A stretch of 7,090 bases of DNA from Deltaproteobacteria bacterium (GTDB taxonomy: Bacteria; Desulfobacterota; Desulfarculia; Adiutricales; JAGVGV01). Location: NCBI GenBank assembly GCA_015233515.1, contig JADFXS010000067.1, positions 4,314 to 11,403 on the forward strand, written 5' to 3'. This document shows positions 5,120-7,090 of the stretch, in pieces; within the stretch, counting starts at the first letter, position 1, and every line of letters starts with the position of its first letter. A model generated the notes under the pieces. That model was not told where the DNA came from. It saw only the letters and a program-made list of their open reading frames with translations, and made no database searches. The position numbers and the translations under genes are program-made.

Positions 5120-7057
5120 TCCCGACCAAGACAGCATATCGTTTTTCACAGGTTGAAAAGGCAAGGAAATACAGAAAATACTCCCCAGGCCTTCGGTGCT
5201 TTCGGCCCATATTTCCCCACCGGCCAACAGCACCAAACGCCGGGCCATGGTCAAACCCAGTCCCAACCCCTGATATTGCCGAGATGCGGATCCGTCGGCC
5301 TGAGAAAAATCCCGAAACAATATCGGAAGGTAGTTTGCGGGGATGCCCACTCCGGAATCGCTTATGGTAAGTCGTATCCAATTCGGCGTCGCTCGCTCTT
5401 TGTCCAGGGAAACAGCGGCCTTTACCCAGCCGGCTGGAGTGAATTTGACACTATTCTCCAAGATTTTAGACAGGATGGTGCTGACCAGTTTCACGTCCCC
5501 CATCAATAGTTTGGGAATCTCCGGAGAAATTTCATAGTAGAGCAGCAGATTCTTTCGCGTTGCTTCATCTTTAACCGATCTGATCGCGGCGTCCAAAATC
5601 ACTTCTATGGATAGCGGCTCATTTAGGAGCTGATAGTCGCAGGCTTCTATGCGCGAAAGTTCGATCAGATCATCGACCAGATTCAGCAGGTTCCGGCCCG
5701 ACTCCTTTACGTCCAGAAGAAAACTCCTTTGGCTCGGCGTCAATTCTGTCTGCAGAACCAGATCGGTCATACCGATAATGGGATTTAAAGGCGTGCGGAG
5801 CTCATGAGTTATGTTGGCAATGAACTCACTTTTGGCGCGCGCGGCGGCTTCGGCTTCATCATTGGCTCGCCTAAGTTCTTCCTCGACTTTTTTTCGGATG
5901 GTAATATCACGGGCTATGCCTTGAATCGCCTGGGCTTCTCCATCTTGGTATATAACCGAAGCCATGGTTTCCACCCAGACATAATCACCCGATTTTCTTT
6001 TTATTTTGTAGATGGTTGGTTCCCTTTGCGTCCCGGTTTCCAGCAGTTCCTCAATGGAAGCTCGCACCGTAGGGATTTGGCTTTCATCGATCAGGTCGGC
6101 GTATTGAACCCTCAGTATTTCTTCCAATGAATAACCTAATAAACGCACCATCGCCGGGTTGGCATCCAGAAATCGGCCCTTAAAATCATGAAGATATACA
6201 CCGTCCAGCGAACGATCGAATAAGGCGAGGTAGCGGGTTTCGCTTTCCCGCCGGGCCTCCTCGGATCGTTGCCGCTCCTTGATTTCCGAATAAAGCTCTT
6301 GATTGACTCGGGTCAATTCCGCGGTCCGTTCCAAGACCCGCTGCTCCAGCTGGTTATGAGCCTGGCGTAAAGCTGCTTCGGCTTGTCGGCGCTTTTGGAT
6401 TTCCTTGTGAGTTTCTATCAACTGTTCCTGGAGCTTGGCCGACTGTCGATCCAGTTCCTCTTTAAGGATAAAAGCCTGGATGATATTGGCCATGGCTCCA
6501 CTCAACAAGGATAAATTCTGACGCTGGTACTGATCAAAGCGCTGCGGCTCAAGAAAGGAAACGTTCAAGATTCCCAAATCGCTGTCCATAATACTCAACG
6601 GCAGACAAGCCAGGGATGTGGGCTGAGTCAGAACCTGGATCGGTTGAATGACTTGCTCGGCGCCATTTTCCAAGAATGCCGGCAGGCCTGTCTGAAAAAC
6701 CATTCCGGCGATTCCTTCTCCAGGTCGAAAGGTCAATTCTTTGTTATAAGGGCCGCTTTCCTCGCCTAATAAATCAGCCGGCCCCCGAGCGGCCAAGAGC
6801 TGAAGCAACCCGGCTTCGCGATCAAAGAGCATGATCGATGACCCCTGAACATCGTCCAGGTATAGCACCAGGGTGGTGAGCACGGCTTCGGCGGCTTCCA
6901 GAAGACTGGCAGCCCGGATGGGTATCGCGGTCAAGGCTGAAACCGCGGATAGAAAACGGATCATGTCTTCCAGCCGTTGACTCATTACCACCATGGCTGG
7001 GTGGATACCGTCCCGTTTCTGTTTCTCCGCGGGTAAAAACTCGTAATTATCCGACAT
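5108..7057 (-). CDS. Soluble sensor histidine kinase, GAF-PAS-HisKA-HATPase
   Basis: A 649-residue sensor kinase predicted to autophosphorylate and pass phosphate to a response regulator that is not in the window. Domains in order: GAF (about 45-197), a long charged coiled coil (about 198-272), PAS with its C-terminal PAC part (about 273-388), a short helical linker, HisKA (about 408-474) with phosphoacceptor His418 in ITHELRTPLN, and HATPase_c (about 517-635). The ATP site is complete: N box Asn535 (ILENSVKFT), G1 DSGVGIP at 567-573, F box FRDF at 581-584 and G2 GLGLGL at 598-603. I see no signal peptide, membrane segment or receiver domain, so it should sense something inside the cell. The ligand cannot be told from sequence. 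The start ATG at 7057 has AGGAG at 7070-7066, eight bases upstream. The TAA stop lies within the gatB 3' end. Confidence 0.95.
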   Translation of the reverse strand: MSDNYEFLPAEKQKRDGIHPAMVVMSQRLEDMIRFLSAVSALTAIPIRAASLLEAAEAVLTTLVLYLDDVQGSSIMLFDREAGLLQLLAARGPADLLGEESGPYNKELTFRPGEGIAGMVFQTGLPAFLENGAEQVIQPIQVLTQPTSLACLPLSIMDSDLGILNVSFLEPQRFDQYQRQNLSLLSGAMANIIQAFILKEELDRQSAKLQEQLIETHKEIQKRRQAEAALRQAHNQLEQRVLERTAELTRVNQELYSEIKERQRSEEARRESETRYLALFDRSLDGVYLHDFKGRFLDANPAMVRLLGYSLEEILRVQYADLIDESQIPTVRASIEELLETGTQREPTIYKIKRKSGDYVWVETMASVIYQDGEAQAIQGIARDITIRKKVEEELRRANDEAEAAARAKSEFIANITHELRTPLNPIIGMTDLVLQTELTPSQRSFLLDVKESGRNLLNLVDDLIELSRIEACDYQLLNEPLSIEVILDAAIRSVKDEATRKNLLLYYEISPEIPKLLMGDVKLVSTILSKILENSVKFTPAGWVKAAVSLDKERATPNWIRLTISDSGVGIPANYLPILFRDFSQADGSASRQYQGLGLGLTMARRLVLLAGGEIWAESTEGLGSIFCISLPFQPVKNDMLSWSGSTS

Positions 7058-7065
7058 TTGTCGGG

Positions 7066-7070
7066 CTCCT
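7066..7070 (-). promoter_or_regulatory. Ribosome binding site of the histidine kinase
   Basis: AGGAG on the minus strand, eight bases before the ATG at 7057. It supports this start, which gives a protein beginning MSDNYEF. Only 20 more bases lie upstream in the window, so no promoter can be judged. Confidence 0.7.
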
Positions 7071-7090
7071 TAAACAAACATCTGCTGCCA

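Noticed and set aside
5804..6130. Plus-strand open frame opposite the kinase
   Set aside because: It is antisense to the PAS and coiled-coil part of a clearly conserved protein, has no ribosome site and resembles nothing known.
7070..7090. Tail of an upstream minus-strand gene ending at TAA 7072-7070
   Set aside because: Only six codons are open before the window ends, which is not enough to distinguish from chance.

Overview
The window looks like ordinary chromosomal DNA from a strictly anaerobic bacterium, most likely a sulfate-reducing or related member of Desulfobacterota. The main clue is the first gene, an AhbB-type siroheme decarboxylase subunit. It belongs to the alternative, siroheme-dependent heme route of sulfate reducers and methanogens, and it is joined to hemL. 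The other proteins, by recollection of family sequences rather than a search, also fit this assignment. No mobile element, CRISPR array, tRNA or rRNA is visible.

Layout: four genes run on the plus strand and one on the minus strand. ahbB (13-501) overlaps hemL (498-1784) by four bases, so early tetrapyrrole synthesis (5-aminolevulinate) and a late heme step are translationally linked. A strong hairpin (1806-1833) follows hemL. Then comes a glutamine-dependent NAD+ synthetase, nadE (1876-3521), whose reading frame is broken by one base at a run of seven A's (2036-2042). A 167-base structured gap (3522-3688) holds an 11-bp inverted repeat enclosing a second small stem, plus a separate imperfect hairpin. 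gatB (3689-5119), subunit B of the Asp/Glu-tRNA amidotransferase, follows and carries an in-frame TAG at codon 140. On the minus strand a soluble GAF-PAS histidine kinase (7057-5108) converges on gatB, and the two coding ends overlap by 12 bases.

The plus-strand genes are housekeeping functions: heme precursor supply, NAD and charged tRNA. NadE and GatCAB both use glutamine-derived ammonia. gatA, gatC, ahbA and a response regulator for the kinase are not in the window.

I do not see a convincing new biological system. The most notable anomaly is that two normally essential neighbouring genes are each interrupted at a single point while the rest of each protein is intact. Sequence error is the simplest explanation. 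Translational or transcriptional slippage (nadE) and UAG recoding (gatB) are the less likely alternatives. The local base pattern in gatB favours a compensating pair of indels over recoding.
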